A stretch of 64,000 nucleotides of DNA, from the NCBI GenBank assembly GCA_030430565.1, contig JAUIKS010000005.1, positions 186,001 to 250,000 on the forward strand. The letters run 5' to 3'. This document shows positions 38,401 through 45,256 of this stretch, one piece after another. The position numbers and the translations under genes were made by a program. The DNA is from Polyangia bacterium. GTDB lineage: Bacteria; Myxococcota_A; Polyangia; Nannocystales; Nannocystaceae. Position 1 is the first letter of the stretch, and the number at the start of each line of letters is the position of its first letter. The notes under the pieces were generated by a model. The model searched no databases. It had not been told where the DNA came from and was given only the letters and a program-made list of their open reading frames with translations.

Positions 38401-38698
38401 CGGCTACCTCGAGAGCCTCGACGCCTCCGGCTTCTTCACCAAGGTCCTGCAGGAGCACGGCAAGTCGCTCGCGCGCGGCGAGACCGCGCTGCGCGAGCGC
38501 CTGCGGACCTCGCTCGCACCGATCGCGCTCAGCTGGCGACGCTTCGTCCGCTCGCTCGATCGCGACCTCCGACGCGCGCTCGTGCAGCAGCGCCGGCGCG
38601 CGGCCTCGGCGCCCAGGGCCGAGATCCTGCGCCTGCAGACCACGGCGATCGCGAGCATTGACGCGCTGCTCTCCGGGCTCGATAAGATCGAGCTGTGA
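35435..38698 (+). CDS. large dynamin-family GTPase with N-terminal TPR-like region
   Basis: 1087 residues. Residues 1-70 are acidic and disordered (repeated Glu-Ala-Asp). Residues about 110-620 are helical, TPR-like (ADARVRLERLHKEHAEVAAV, ALRYLQADPASWVRQRLWAL). The GTPase domain starts near 620 with G1 MGEFSSGKSTFVNALLGEA (G627 on), then LPTTSTINVF, G3 VDTPGLNALDGFHER and G4 IVNKVDTLDDDE. The rest is coiled-coil. No clear transmembrane paddle is seen, unlike in the upstream dynamin. Paired dynamins of different length (as in DynA/DynB or LeoABC-type sets) often form mixed assemblies. Its stop overlaps the RNase HII start by four bases. Confidence 0.85.
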   Translation: MTSTSDSNGPKRATSSGDDEDPLKDLKARLRGDTDEAEAEAASETDAEADASAESKTDADADGDPEEDDSVADNAVSTLRSFGSTLGGWAKRVGSLITEVSTGQPSIPESVRAPLETIRTLRLRGQFADARVRLERLHKEHAEVAAVTASLGLTLSSQAVLEDIGVGELAELVDALARQRRKPPFFALLSASRHFVRGQYDDAIDDLRRSLRRLGELPEPLADEYRFFGHLLATMTQARRGRNDRALLELHRARVELPEDAGPAIRQHLMLVGVRIMLSEDHLDEAAAWLRTTISAEPEQRDINGPGAADPRMINTSLTARAWLARTLAASGDRAGALELVEEIPDEPMWYETRIRVALCTGPDEAARTLALRYLQADPASWVRQRLWALTELAYASASNTPPSAATRAAIVQAIVQATTSAPSAQRDRFLQELAHVCLRVEQLEGSGLELIDDRVSDNPDTANEELRVARTRMDLRRGNARARESFLAGPPPQFRTQPDLGDPLGPDEVSPLRDPATRMTTLRSQIALATAEHCLREGAGDSAQEFLVEALSEAPRLAAARELLAELGAPVTGARLEDLLGTATGVLASIPNHVLGVSLGGVQDALAGVIAARERLARPLTIAIMGEFSSGKSTFVNALLGEAIAPMGVLPTTSTINVFRRGPSGGARVHYRDGTISTLARDEVQRFLHGLDDVEASRIRHMEVERTGAHMGDAAVVDTPGLNALDGFHERVARDFIEESDAVVWIFSATRGGAASEAGMLNSMRADGRQVLGIVNKVDTLDDDEREELCEYIQEQFGDVLVDVIPVCATDALEYRAARADTGRAEGDTKDPFAAVEAGLEGHFLHNARKLKRSVTARRLRENLSRARGSVQEAVDNLARRAQAAEQDDGDERADINHQLHKFADRVHDIVLNLDDLLTRESLALGVLSKRGAGKAKPMTTQDDAYLNTVLRDAALRALQGALGELTRESASSVLTDVLGERLIPWAHGYLESLDASGFFTKVLQEHGKSLARGETALRERLRTSLAPIALSWRRFVRSLDRDLRRALVQQRRRAASAPRAEILRLQTTAIASIDALLSGLDKIEL

Positions 38699-39450
38699 GC
38701 GAGCAGCACGAGATCGCCCTCCCCGCGCCGGCGGCCCCGAACAGCCCGCAGACGACGGTCGCCGACGGGCTCACGGGCGCGCAGGATCCAACGCGCGTCT
38801 ACGGCGTCGACGAGGCGGGGCGCGGACCGTGGCTCGGACCCATGGCGATCGCGGTTGTGCTGGTCGACGCCGCGAGCGTCCGCGCGCTTGAAAAACTCGG
38901 CGTGCAGGACAGCAAGCGCTTCGGCTCCGGCGCGCGCGGGAAGGCGCAGCGGGCCGAGCTCGCCGCGCAGATCGAGCGATGCGTGGTCGACCACCGCTGC
39001 GCGCTCGTCGAGGTCGACGAGATCGATCGCTACACCTTCCGCGGACAGCTCAACCACCTCGAGCGCGTCGTCGTCGCGCGCCTGCTCGGGGACGACGGGC
39101 TCAAGGCCGCGCGCGACGCCCGGATCATCTGCGACGGCGCGCGCCTGTTCAGCCCGATGAAGCGGGACTACCCGGGGCTCGTCGCGGTCGACAAAGGCGA
39201 GAGCGCCCACGTCTCGGTCGCCGCGGCCTCGGTGCTCGCCAAGCACGCCCGCGACGAGGCCTTCGCCGCGATCGCCGAGAAATACGCCGCCGAGTTCGGG
39301 CCGATCACCGGGGGCGGCTACGTGAACAAGGCGACCCGCGCCTTCCTCGACGCCTACCAGGCTCGCCACGGCAAGGGCGCGCTGCCGCCCGAGGCGCGCA
39401 AGAGCTGGGGCGCGCGCAAGCGCAAGCCCGAGCAGCTCCCGCTGGCGTGA
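38695..39450 (+). CDS. rnhB: ribonuclease HII
   Basis: 251 residues from GTG 38695, overlapping the dynamin stop. The DEDD catalytic set is visible: VYGVDEAGRGPWLGPMAIAV (Asp39-Glu40), IICDGARLF (third acid) and AVDKGESAHVSVAAASVLAK (fourth). The G-R-G-P-W-L-G-P-M variant differs from the common G-R-G-P-L-A-G-P-V and has some flavour of RNase HIII or archaeal HII, but the N-terminal TBP-like domain of HIII is missing. It cleaves RNA in RNA-DNA hybrids, including single ribonucleotides. The first 30 residues are a Pro/Ala-rich extension. The Lys/Arg-rich tail may aid nucleic acid binding. Coupling to the dynamin gene is probably incidental. Confidence 0.85.
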   Translation: MSEQHEIALPAPAAPNSPQTTVADGLTGAQDPTRVYGVDEAGRGPWLGPMAIAVVLVDAASVRALEKLGVQDSKRFGSGARGKAQRAELAAQIERCVVDHRCALVEVDEIDRYTFRGQLNHLERVVVARLLGDDGLKAARDARIICDGARLFSPMKRDYPGLVAVDKGESAHVSVAAASVLAKHARDEAFAAIAEKYAAEFGPITGGGYVNKATRAFLDAYQARHGKGALPPEARKSWGARKRKPEQLPLA

Positions 39451-39452
39451 CG

Positions 39453-40067
39453 TCACGTGGGACCGCGCAAGTCCTTTAGGTCACCTCGGAGCTTCTCGAG
39501 CGCGTAGCGCATGCGGCTCTTCACGGTGTTCTCGGGCGCGCCGACGACCTTCCCGATCTGCTTGAACGAGAGCCCGCTGAGCTGGCGCATCAAGAACACC
39601 TCGCGCTGATCGTCCGGGAGGCGCTCGATCGCGGCGGCCATCCTCCGCTGGATCCTCGGCCCCTCCGCGGCGGCGTCGGTCCCGATCTGTTTCGCGGCTG
39701 TCCGATCAAGCAGGCTCGTCCCGGCCTCGCCCCCGCGCCCGCGCGGCGCGTCGAGCGAGGGACCGTCTCGGTGCTTGCGCCGGCGACTCTCGTCGACACA
39801 GAGGTTCCGCGCGATCGTGTAGATCCAGGTCGAGAAGCGCGCCGTCTGCTCGTAACGGTTCTTGGCCTTGACGACCTTCATGAACACGTCCTGCAGCATC
39901 TCCTCGGCGCGGCTCCGGTTCTGGACGCTGCGCAGGATGAAGTTGAACAGCCCGCGTTGATAACGTTGAACCAGCGGCGCGAAGGCCCGCCCCTCGCCGT
40001 TGCGAAACGCGACCATCAGCTCTTCATCGCTGCGGGGGTCATCCGTGTGCGGTCGCGTGTCGGCCAT
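39453..40067 (-). CDS. ECF-type RNA polymerase sigma factor
   Basis: 204 residues. Region 2: RSRAEEMLQDVFMKVVKAKN and RFSTWIYTIARNLCVDESRR (about residues 50-100). A 45-residue linker is Gly/Arg-rich. Region 4: LPDDQREVFLMRQLSGLSFK then IGKVVGAPENTVKSRMRYAL (about residues 150-195), a helix-turn-helix for the minus-35 element. No anti-sigma gene is adjacent on either side, so control is not evident. It is convergent with rnhB, two bases apart, and is separated by 217 bases from mutM on the same strand. Confidence 0.92.
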   Translation of the reverse strand: MADTRPHTDDPRSDEELMVAFRNGEGRAFAPLVQRYQRGLFNFILRSVQNRSRAEEMLQDVFMKVVKAKNRYEQTARFSTWIYTIARNLCVDESRRRKHRDGPSLDAPRGRGGEAGTSLLDRTAAKQIGTDAAAEGPRIQRRMAAAIERLPDDQREVFLMRQLSGLSFKQIGKVVGAPENTVKSRMRYALEKLRGDLKDLRGPT

Positions 40068-40284
40068 CGGGCGAGGGCGAGATCGGGATCGGAGGCGAGA
40101 TCGAGGGAACGATCGACGACGAGGTCAAGCTCGAGAGGTCCGCTCGAGTGTGCGCCGACGGTCGGAGCCGTGGCAAGCGCGGAGCTCCGCGCACGAGCGC
40201 GCAGATTGGCTTTTACAGGACCTTTACCGGTCTACGCCAGGGTCCTGTCGGTGATCGAGCGCGACGACACGCGCGCGCGCGTGG

Positions 40285-41172
40285 TTAGCGAACCCAGCCG
40301 CCGCGCGGGCGCGCTTGATCGACCGGGCACAGCACGCCGCTTCGCCCGCCGTGCGTGAAGCCCTCGAGCGGACGCCCGCAGCTCGGACACGGCTGCCCCG
40401 CCCGACCGTAGACGGAGAGATCATCCTGATTACGCCCGACCTCACCGACGACATTCCGGAAATCTTTGAGGGTCGTCCCGCCGTTGGCGATCCCCTGCTC
40501 GAGCACCTGGACCAGGGCCTTCGCGAGCCGCTCCCACGCCGTGGGCCGTATCCGCGTCGCCCGCGTCAACGGGTGAATCTTGGCGATGAACAGCGCCTCC
40601 ACGGCGTAGATGTTCCCGATCCCCGCGACCGCGTGTTGATCGAGCAGCGCGTCGCGGATCGCCCGCTTGCTCGCGCCGAGTCGCGTCTGCAGCTCCGCGC
40701 CGCAGAACGCGGGATCGAGGGGCTCGATCCCCAGGGTCGAGAGCGGCGGCGCGGCGCGCAGCTTCGCCAACGTCCCCGCCCGCAGGCCGCCGAAGCGCCG
40801 CGGATCGACGAAACGCAACTCACGATCGTCTTCGAAGCGCAGCATCATGTGCGTATGCCGAGCGCGCGGCTCGGCCGAGCGAGCGATCCCGCAGCGACCG
40901 CTCATCCCGAGATGAATCAAGAGCCCGAGCGCAGGCTTCTGCTTCTCCGCGTTCGAGGCCGAGCTCCTTGAAAAAAACTCCCAGATGATGTGCTTACCGC
41001 GACGCCGCACAGGACCCGGCCGCGCCCCCACGAGGACCTCGAGGTTCTCCTCGCGCCAGTGCTTGCCGATCCGCAGCCGGTGCTCGCTGCGCCACAGCGT
41101 CCGCACGGGCGCGCGCACCCTCGCCGCCGCGAGCCCGCGCCGCACCGACTCGACCTCGGGCAGCTCAGGCAC
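40285..41172 (-). CDS. mutM: formamidopyrimidine-DNA glycosylase (MutM/Fpg) with altered zinc finger
   Basis: 295 residues from GTG 41172, giving the obligatory N-terminus (M)PELPEVESVRRGL, where Pro2 is the Schiff-base nucleophile and Glu3 the catalytic acid. The beta-F Lys lies in RRRGKHIIWEF. The H2TH region includes LLDQHAVAGIGNIYAVEALF, and NGGTTLKDFRNVVGEVG is typical. The zinc finger reads CPSCGRPLEGFTHGGRSGVL followed by CPVDQ, so the fourth Cys is Asp. Zinc may still bind through Asp, or the finger may be weakened. The enzyme removes 8-oxoguanine. The start overlaps rsmA by eight bases in a tsaD-rsmA-mutM operon. Confidence 0.95.
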   Translation of the reverse strand: MPELPEVESVRRGLAAARVRAPVRTLWRSEHRLRIGKHWREENLEVLVGARPGPVRRRGKHIIWEFFSRSSASNAEKQKPALGLLIHLGMSGRCGIARSAEPRARHTHMMLRFEDDRELRFVDPRRFGGLRAGTLAKLRAAPPLSTLGIEPLDPAFCGAELQTRLGASKRAIRDALLDQHAVAGIGNIYAVEALFIAKIHPLTRATRIRPTAWERLAKALVQVLEQGIANGGTTLKDFRNVVGEVGRNQDDLSVYGRAGQPCPSCGRPLEGFTHGGRSGVLCPVDQARPRGGWVR

Positions 41173-42031
41173 TCGGCTCCTCGTCCTCGCCCGCCTGCTC
41201 ACGCGCGCGCTGCAGCGCCGCGAACTCCTCGGGCCCGAGCCGCTCGGGACGGATCCGCGGGTCGACGCCCGCCGCCGCGCACCACGCCAGGACCTGCTCC
41301 CGCGGCGCCAAGGCTGACAGCGCGTTCGAGAGCACTTTTCGACGGCGCTGAAACGCGGTCCGCACAAGCACTCGATAGCCCTCCGCGTCCGCCACCTCGC
41401 CGCGCGGGCTCGGCAGCGGGTCGAGGCGAATCACCGCCGAGTCGACCCGCGGCGCCGGCACGAAGCAGCCGCGCGGCGCCCGACAGACCGTCGCGATCGA
41501 GCGCACGCGCGAGAGCATCGCGGTCACGCCCCCGTAGGTGCGCGAACCTGGCTCCGCGCACAGGCGGTCCGCGACCTCCTCCTGGACCATGATGATCCAC
41601 GGGCCCGTGCTCGCGTCGTGGGCGAGCAGCGCGAACAGCAGCGGCCCCGTCAGCTGATACGGCAGGTTGCCGATGATCGGCGGCCGGGGGCGGTCCTCGT
41701 CGCGCGCGGACGAGTAGTCGAACTTCACCGCGTCGGCCTCGCGCAGGCGAAAGCCCGGACGCGCGCCGAGCTCGGCGCGCAGCACACCGCAGAGGTCGCG
41801 GTCGCGCTCGATCGCCCAGACCTCCGCGCCTGTCTCGAGTAACCTGTCCGTCAGCGTGCCCAGGCCGGCGCCGATCTCGACGACGCGCGACCCGGGCCCG
41901 AGCCCCGCCGCCTCGACGATCGCGTCGTGGATCCGGACCTCGTGCAGGAAGTTCTGCCCCCAGCTGTGCCGCGCCGAGAGCCCGTAGCGACGCAGCAGCT
42001 CCCTCGGCGTGGCGAGGCGCCCGGGGCTCAT
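41165..42031 (-). CDS. rsmA: 16S rRNA dimethyladenosine transferase (KsgA)
   Basis: 288 residues. N-terminal GLSARHSWGQNFLHEVRIHD (the Q-N-F-L motif), SAM-binding VVEIGAGLGTLTDRLLETG, acidic loop DAVKFDY, catalytic IIGNLPYQLTGPLLF (N-L-P-Y) and C-terminal FVPAPRVDSAVIRL with VRTAFQRRRKVLSNAL. It dimethylates A1518 and A1519 of 16S rRNA late in 30S assembly. It overlaps tsaD upstream by four bases and mutM downstream by eight, so all three are translationally linked. The C-terminal ten residues are acidic. Confidence 0.97.
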   Translation of the reverse strand: MSPGRLATPRELLRRYGLSARHSWGQNFLHEVRIHDAIVEAAGLGPGSRVVEIGAGLGTLTDRLLETGAEVWAIERDRDLCGVLRAELGARPGFRLREADAVKFDYSSARDEDRPRPPIIGNLPYQLTGPLLFALLAHDASTGPWIIMVQEEVADRLCAEPGSRTYGGVTAMLSRVRSIATVCRAPRGCFVPAPRVDSAVIRLDPLPSPRGEVADAEGYRVLVRTAFQRRRKVLSNALSALAPREQVLAWCAAAGVDPRIRPERLGPEEFAALQRAREQAGEDEEPSA

Positions 42032-43092
42032 GAGCTCTCCCCCGTGAGCCGGATCCGCGGGTCATCGATCGCGCGGCTCGTGTGCAGCTCGACGACCGGC
42101 GGGGCGCCGGCGAGCATCCGCGCGGCCGCGGCCGCGCCGATCATCGCGGCGTTGTCACCACAGTAGCGAAGCGGCGGGACCCGCAGCGTCAGCCCGTCTC
42201 GGATCGCGACCTGCTCAAGACGCGCACGCAGCCCGCGATTGGCCGAGACGCCGCCGACGACGTGCAGCCGCGAGACGCCCAGGGCCCGACACGCTCGCCG
42301 AGCTTTTCGCGTGAGCACGTCAACGACCGCCGCCTGGAAGCTCGCGCAGATGTCGGCCAGCTCGACGCGGGACCTCGGCATCCCGTTGCGCTCGGTGTGC
42401 ACCAAGACCGCGGTCTTGAGCCCCGAGAACGAGAACTCGAAGTTGTGCTTCTTGGTGAGCATCGCGCGGGGGAACGCGATCGCGTCCGGGTTGCCCTCGG
42501 CGGCGAGGCGATCGATCACCGGGCCGCCCGGGTATCCGAGACCCAGCAGCTTCGCGACCTTGTCATAGGCCTCGCCAGCCGCGTCATCCCGGGTCGCCCC
42601 CAGGATCTCGTACTGGCCGAAACCATCCACCCGCACCAGCTCCGTGTGCCCCCCCGAGACGAGCAAGGCGACATGCGGCGCGAACGGCTCGGGAGCGCGA
42701 CGGACGCCATCCACCGTGTCGCCGAGAAACGCCGACGCGATGTGCCCCTCCATGTGATGCACACCGAACAAGGGCAAGCCGGTCACCGCCGCGAGCCCAC
42801 GAGCCATCTGCACGCCGACGAGCAGCGCGCCGACCAGTCCTGGGCCTGCAGTCACGCCGAGCGCGTCGATCGAAGAAAGATCCGCGCCGGCGATGCGCAA
42901 CGCCCCGCGGACCACCGGGACGACCGCCCCCAAGTGATGCCGACTGGCCAGCTCCGGGACGACGCCGCCGAAGCGCGCGTGGACTTCAACCTGCGACGCC
43001 ACCACGCTGGACTCGACCTCAAACCCGCGAACCACGGCTGCTGCGGTCTCGTCGCAAGACGACTCGATTGCCAGGATTCGCGGACCGGACAT
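42028..43092 (-). CDS. tsaD: tRNA N6-threonylcarbamoyladenosine transferase
   Basis: 354 residues. ILAIESSCDETAAAVVRG opens the ASKHA fold. The metal site HHMEGHIASAF (H-x3-H) and nucleotide-binding HVALLVSGGHTELVRVDGFG are present, with YDKVAKLLGLGYPGGPVIDR, FSFSGLKTAV and VVGGVSANRGLR further on. It acts with TsaB, TsaC and TsaE in making t6A37 of ANN-decoding tRNAs; those partners are not in this window. It is first in the tsaD-rsmA-mutM operon and divergent from the rhomboid gene, with a 110-base shared promoter gap. Confidence 0.97.
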   Translation of the reverse strand: MSGPRILAIESSCDETAAAVVRGFEVESSVVASQVEVHARFGGVVPELASRHHLGAVVPVVRGALRIAGADLSSIDALGVTAGPGLVGALLVGVQMARGLAAVTGLPLFGVHHMEGHIASAFLGDTVDGVRRAPEPFAPHVALLVSGGHTELVRVDGFGQYEILGATRDDAAGEAYDKVAKLLGLGYPGGPVIDRLAAEGNPDAIAFPRAMLTKKHNFEFSFSGLKTAVLVHTERNGMPRSRVELADICASFQAAVVDVLTRKARRACRALGVSRLHVVGGVSANRGLRARLEQVAIRDGLTLRVPPLRYCGDNAAMIGAAAAARMLAGAPPVVELHTSRAIDDPRIRLTGESS

Positions 43093-43202
43093 AACGTCGT
43101 TGTAGCCAGTAGCTTCGGTACCATGCCACGAGTCGCGCTCGATTGTGCGCCTGGTCTCGCGGCCCCTCCCCTGAACGAGTACCCTGCCCCTATCTAGCCG
43201 CG

Positions 43203-44303
43203 ATGAACGAGCGTGCGACAGAAAATGCGCAAATCGCGCAATTCTTTCCTGTGGTCACAACCGCGCTTGTCGCGCTCTGCACCTTGACCTTCCTCGCGCT
43301 CTGGATCGTGGGGCTCGCAGGTTCACCGCAACCCGGCGATTTCGCCCTCAAGAGCCTCTGGGCGCTACCGACCGACGATCAGCTCCTCCAACGCGCCGGC
43401 GCCCTTGAGCTCACGAGGGTCTGGATCGACCGAGAGTGGTGGCGAGTCCTCACCGCCCCGTTCCTGCACGGCTCGTGGATCCACCTCGTACTCAACATGA
43501 TCGCGCTCTGGTCCGTCGGTGGCTGGATCGAGCTCGCCTGGGGACGGTCCTACACCGCGACAATGTTCCTGCTGGCCTCGATTGGCGGGTGCCTCGCGTC
43601 CCTGTTGTGGGCCGAGGCCGCCGTGATCGTTGGTGCGTCCGGCGGGATTCTTGGGCTCGCTGGCGCCCTCTGGCTCGCGCGGCGTTCTGGCGACGACAAA
43701 CTCAAGGAGCTCTTGGAGCCGGTCTCGGCGCGTCAGCTGGGCTGGATGATCGGGCTCGTGATCGTCCTAGGGGCTGTCATCCCTGTCATCGCCCAAGCCG
43801 GACACCTGGGCGGCCTTGCCATTGGGCTCATCATGGCTGCGCCCATGCTCCGCAAGAAGCTCGTGCTCTCCGTGGTTGCCGGCTCGCTACTGGTCGCCGC
43901 CGCCGTCCCCTTGGCCAACGCGCCGGTGTGGCGCACGAATTACTTCACCTTCATGGGGTTCCGGCACCTTCGCGAGGACAATCGGGCGCAGGCGCTCGAG
44001 TTCTTGGAAGCCGCGCTCGCGCGATCCCCAAAGGATGCCTCACTGGCCAACGCCGTCGCCTACGAGTTGTCGCTTCAGGGCGTGCTGCTTGACCGCGCGA
44101 TGACGCTGGTCAAGTTCGCCCTTGAACAAGAACCTGAGAACTCCGACTACCTCGACACTCGAGGCTGGATTCTCTGCCGGCAGGGTGACGCGGAAGAAGG
44201 CGAGCGCTGGCTGAAGCGAGCGGTCGAGTCGGATGAAGATCCCTCTGAAGAGATCCTCGCGCATGTAGACACATGTAAATCCGCCAAGGTCTCGGGATTG
44301 TAG
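43203..44303 (+). CDS. rhomboid-family intramembrane serine protease with C-terminal TPR region
   Basis: 366 residues from ATG 43203. Six or more membrane helices precede residue 250. Rhomboid signatures: WWRVLTAPFLHGSWIHLVLN (with the H-x-x-x-N of helix 2), VIVGASGGILGLAGALW (catalytic Ser in G-x-S-G) and AQAGHLGGLAIGLIM (catalytic His). After residue 265 it becomes soluble and TPR-like (REDNRAQALEFLEAALARSP, YLDTRGWILCRQGDAEEGER). The protease cleaves within membranes; the TPR end probably recruits substrate or partners. Substrates are unknown. Its stop codon ends one base before the first parS palindrome, in the place where parA/parB would be expected beside rsmG. Confidence 0.9.
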   Translation: MNERATENAQIAQFFPVVTTALVALCTLTFLALWIVGLAGSPQPGDFALKSLWALPTDDQLLQRAGALELTRVWIDREWWRVLTAPFLHGSWIHLVLNMIALWSVGGWIELAWGRSYTATMFLLASIGGCLASLLWAEAAVIVGASGGILGLAGALWLARRSGDDKLKELLEPVSARQLGWMIGLVIVLGAVIPVIAQAGHLGGLAIGLIMAAPMLRKKLVLSVVAGSLLVAAAVPLANAPVWRTNYFTFMGFRHLREDNRAQALEFLEAALARSPKDASLANAVAYELSLQGVLLDRAMTLVKFALEQEPENSDYLDTRGWILCRQGDAEEGERWLKRAVESDEDPSEEILAHVDTCKSAKVSGL

Positions 44304-44534
44304 TTTCACGTGAAACGACCTCGCGCCGCTACATGTGAACCGTCGGTCAACCGTTTCACGTGAAACCCATGCGGAAATAGCCCCGCGTTTCACACGGCGG
44401 CCGGTCTCGTTCCACGTGGAACATCGAGTTGCCTGGAAGCTCTGACTCGTGTTCCACGTGAAACAGCGAACGACCGCCCTGCCTCGTTCCACGTGAAACA
44501 CACGGCCGGCGGAATTCTCAGTTTCACGTGAAAC
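44303..44534. promoter_or_regulatory. cluster of six parS sites (ParB-binding centromere)
   Basis: Six 14-bp palindromes of the parS type lie within 232 bases: GTTTCACGTGAAAC at 44303-44316, 44353-44366 and 44521-44534; GTTCCACGTGGAAC at 44409-44422; GTTCCACGTGAAAC at 44451-44464 and 44486-44499. The one at 44450-44465 reads TGTTCCACGTGAAACA, the classical Bacillus-type consensus. A half-site (gtttcac) is also present near 44387. Spacing is about 50, 56, 42, 35 and 35 bases. ParB would spread from here to segregate the origin. The array occupies the whole space between the rhomboid stop and the rsmG stop and is about 7 kb from the candidate origin. Confidence 0.95.
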
Positions 44535-44536
44535 GA

Positions 44537-45190
44537 TCACACACGGTACGCACGCACCGACCAACGCTCATCGTCACAGCACATCAGCGGGCGCGAGCCT
44601 TCGGGGTCTGGCTGACCAGCCCGAAGATGGCCAAATACGATCCCGCCTGGCTCGACAATCATCCGAGCGCGCTCTAGCCACCGCTCGGGAGAAAACGTCG
44701 CGCGGGACGACGCGCAGGAGAAGCGCGCTGACTTAAGCTCAAGCGCGTCACGGCCGATCGACTTCCACCCCCGGTCTTCGAGTCGAGCGCGAACGACCGT
44801 GCAGTCGCTTCGACCGATCGACGCCAACGCGAGGTCAAGAAACGCCGCCCTTCGCTGACGCGGCTCGACCAACACGAGCTCAACATCCAGCGTCGCCGCG
44901 ACCACGAGCCCTGGAAACCCTCCGCCGGAGCCAACATCGACCCAACGCGACGGCGACCCTATCCCGACTTGATGCGCGAGCGCGACCAGCAACAGAGCCT
45001 CTTGAACCTGCGCGTGCAGGCTCGTCGTGTCGCTGCGCGCCGTGAGATTCATCGCCGGCGCGTACTGTGACCACAGTTCACCAAGTCGCTCGATCCGGCG
45101 ACATTGTTCGGCGTCTAGCGCGTGACCGCCAGGCAACGGTTGCTCCATTAAAAAACTGAACACTTGAGCAGGTTCTCCAATCTCGAGCAT
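44537..45190 (-). CDS. rsmG: 16S rRNA (guanine-527-N7)-methyltransferase
   Basis: 217 residues from ATG 45190; ATG 45148 (MEQPLP) is an alternative. Motifs: LGELWSQYAPAMNLTARSDT, SAM-binding RWVDVGSGGGFPGLVVAATL, VLVEPRQRRAAFLDLALAS, and KSARFSCASSRATFSPERWL in place of the usual R-A-F/A-x-P segment. RsmG makes m7G527 in 16S rRNA. In many bacteria it heads rsmG-parA-parB; here its 3' end abuts the parS cluster and no parAB follows. The 5' end runs divergently, very close to the bioF-like gene. Confidence 0.93.
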   Translation of the reverse strand: MLEIGEPAQVFSFLMEQPLPGGHALDAEQCRRIERLGELWSQYAPAMNLTARSDTTSLHAQVQEALLLVALAHQVGIGSPSRWVDVGSGGGFPGLVVAATLDVELVLVEPRQRRAAFLDLALASIGRSDCTVVRARLEDRGWKSIGRDALELKSARFSCASSRATFSPERWLERARMIVEPGGIVFGHLRAGQPDPEGSRPLMCCDDERWSVRAYRV

Positions 45191-45256
45191 GTGCGTGATC
45201 TCGCCCCGCGTCAACAAACACGGGCACGTCCTGTCGGCTCTCCTATCCTGCGCCAG

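Noticed and set aside
35903..38458. 851-codon minus-strand open frame inside the large dynamin gene
   Set aside because: Long antisense frames are common at this GC content; the sequence is dominated by Ala/Arg/Glu/Val/Leu without any recognisable motif, whereas the plus strand has all GTPase motifs.
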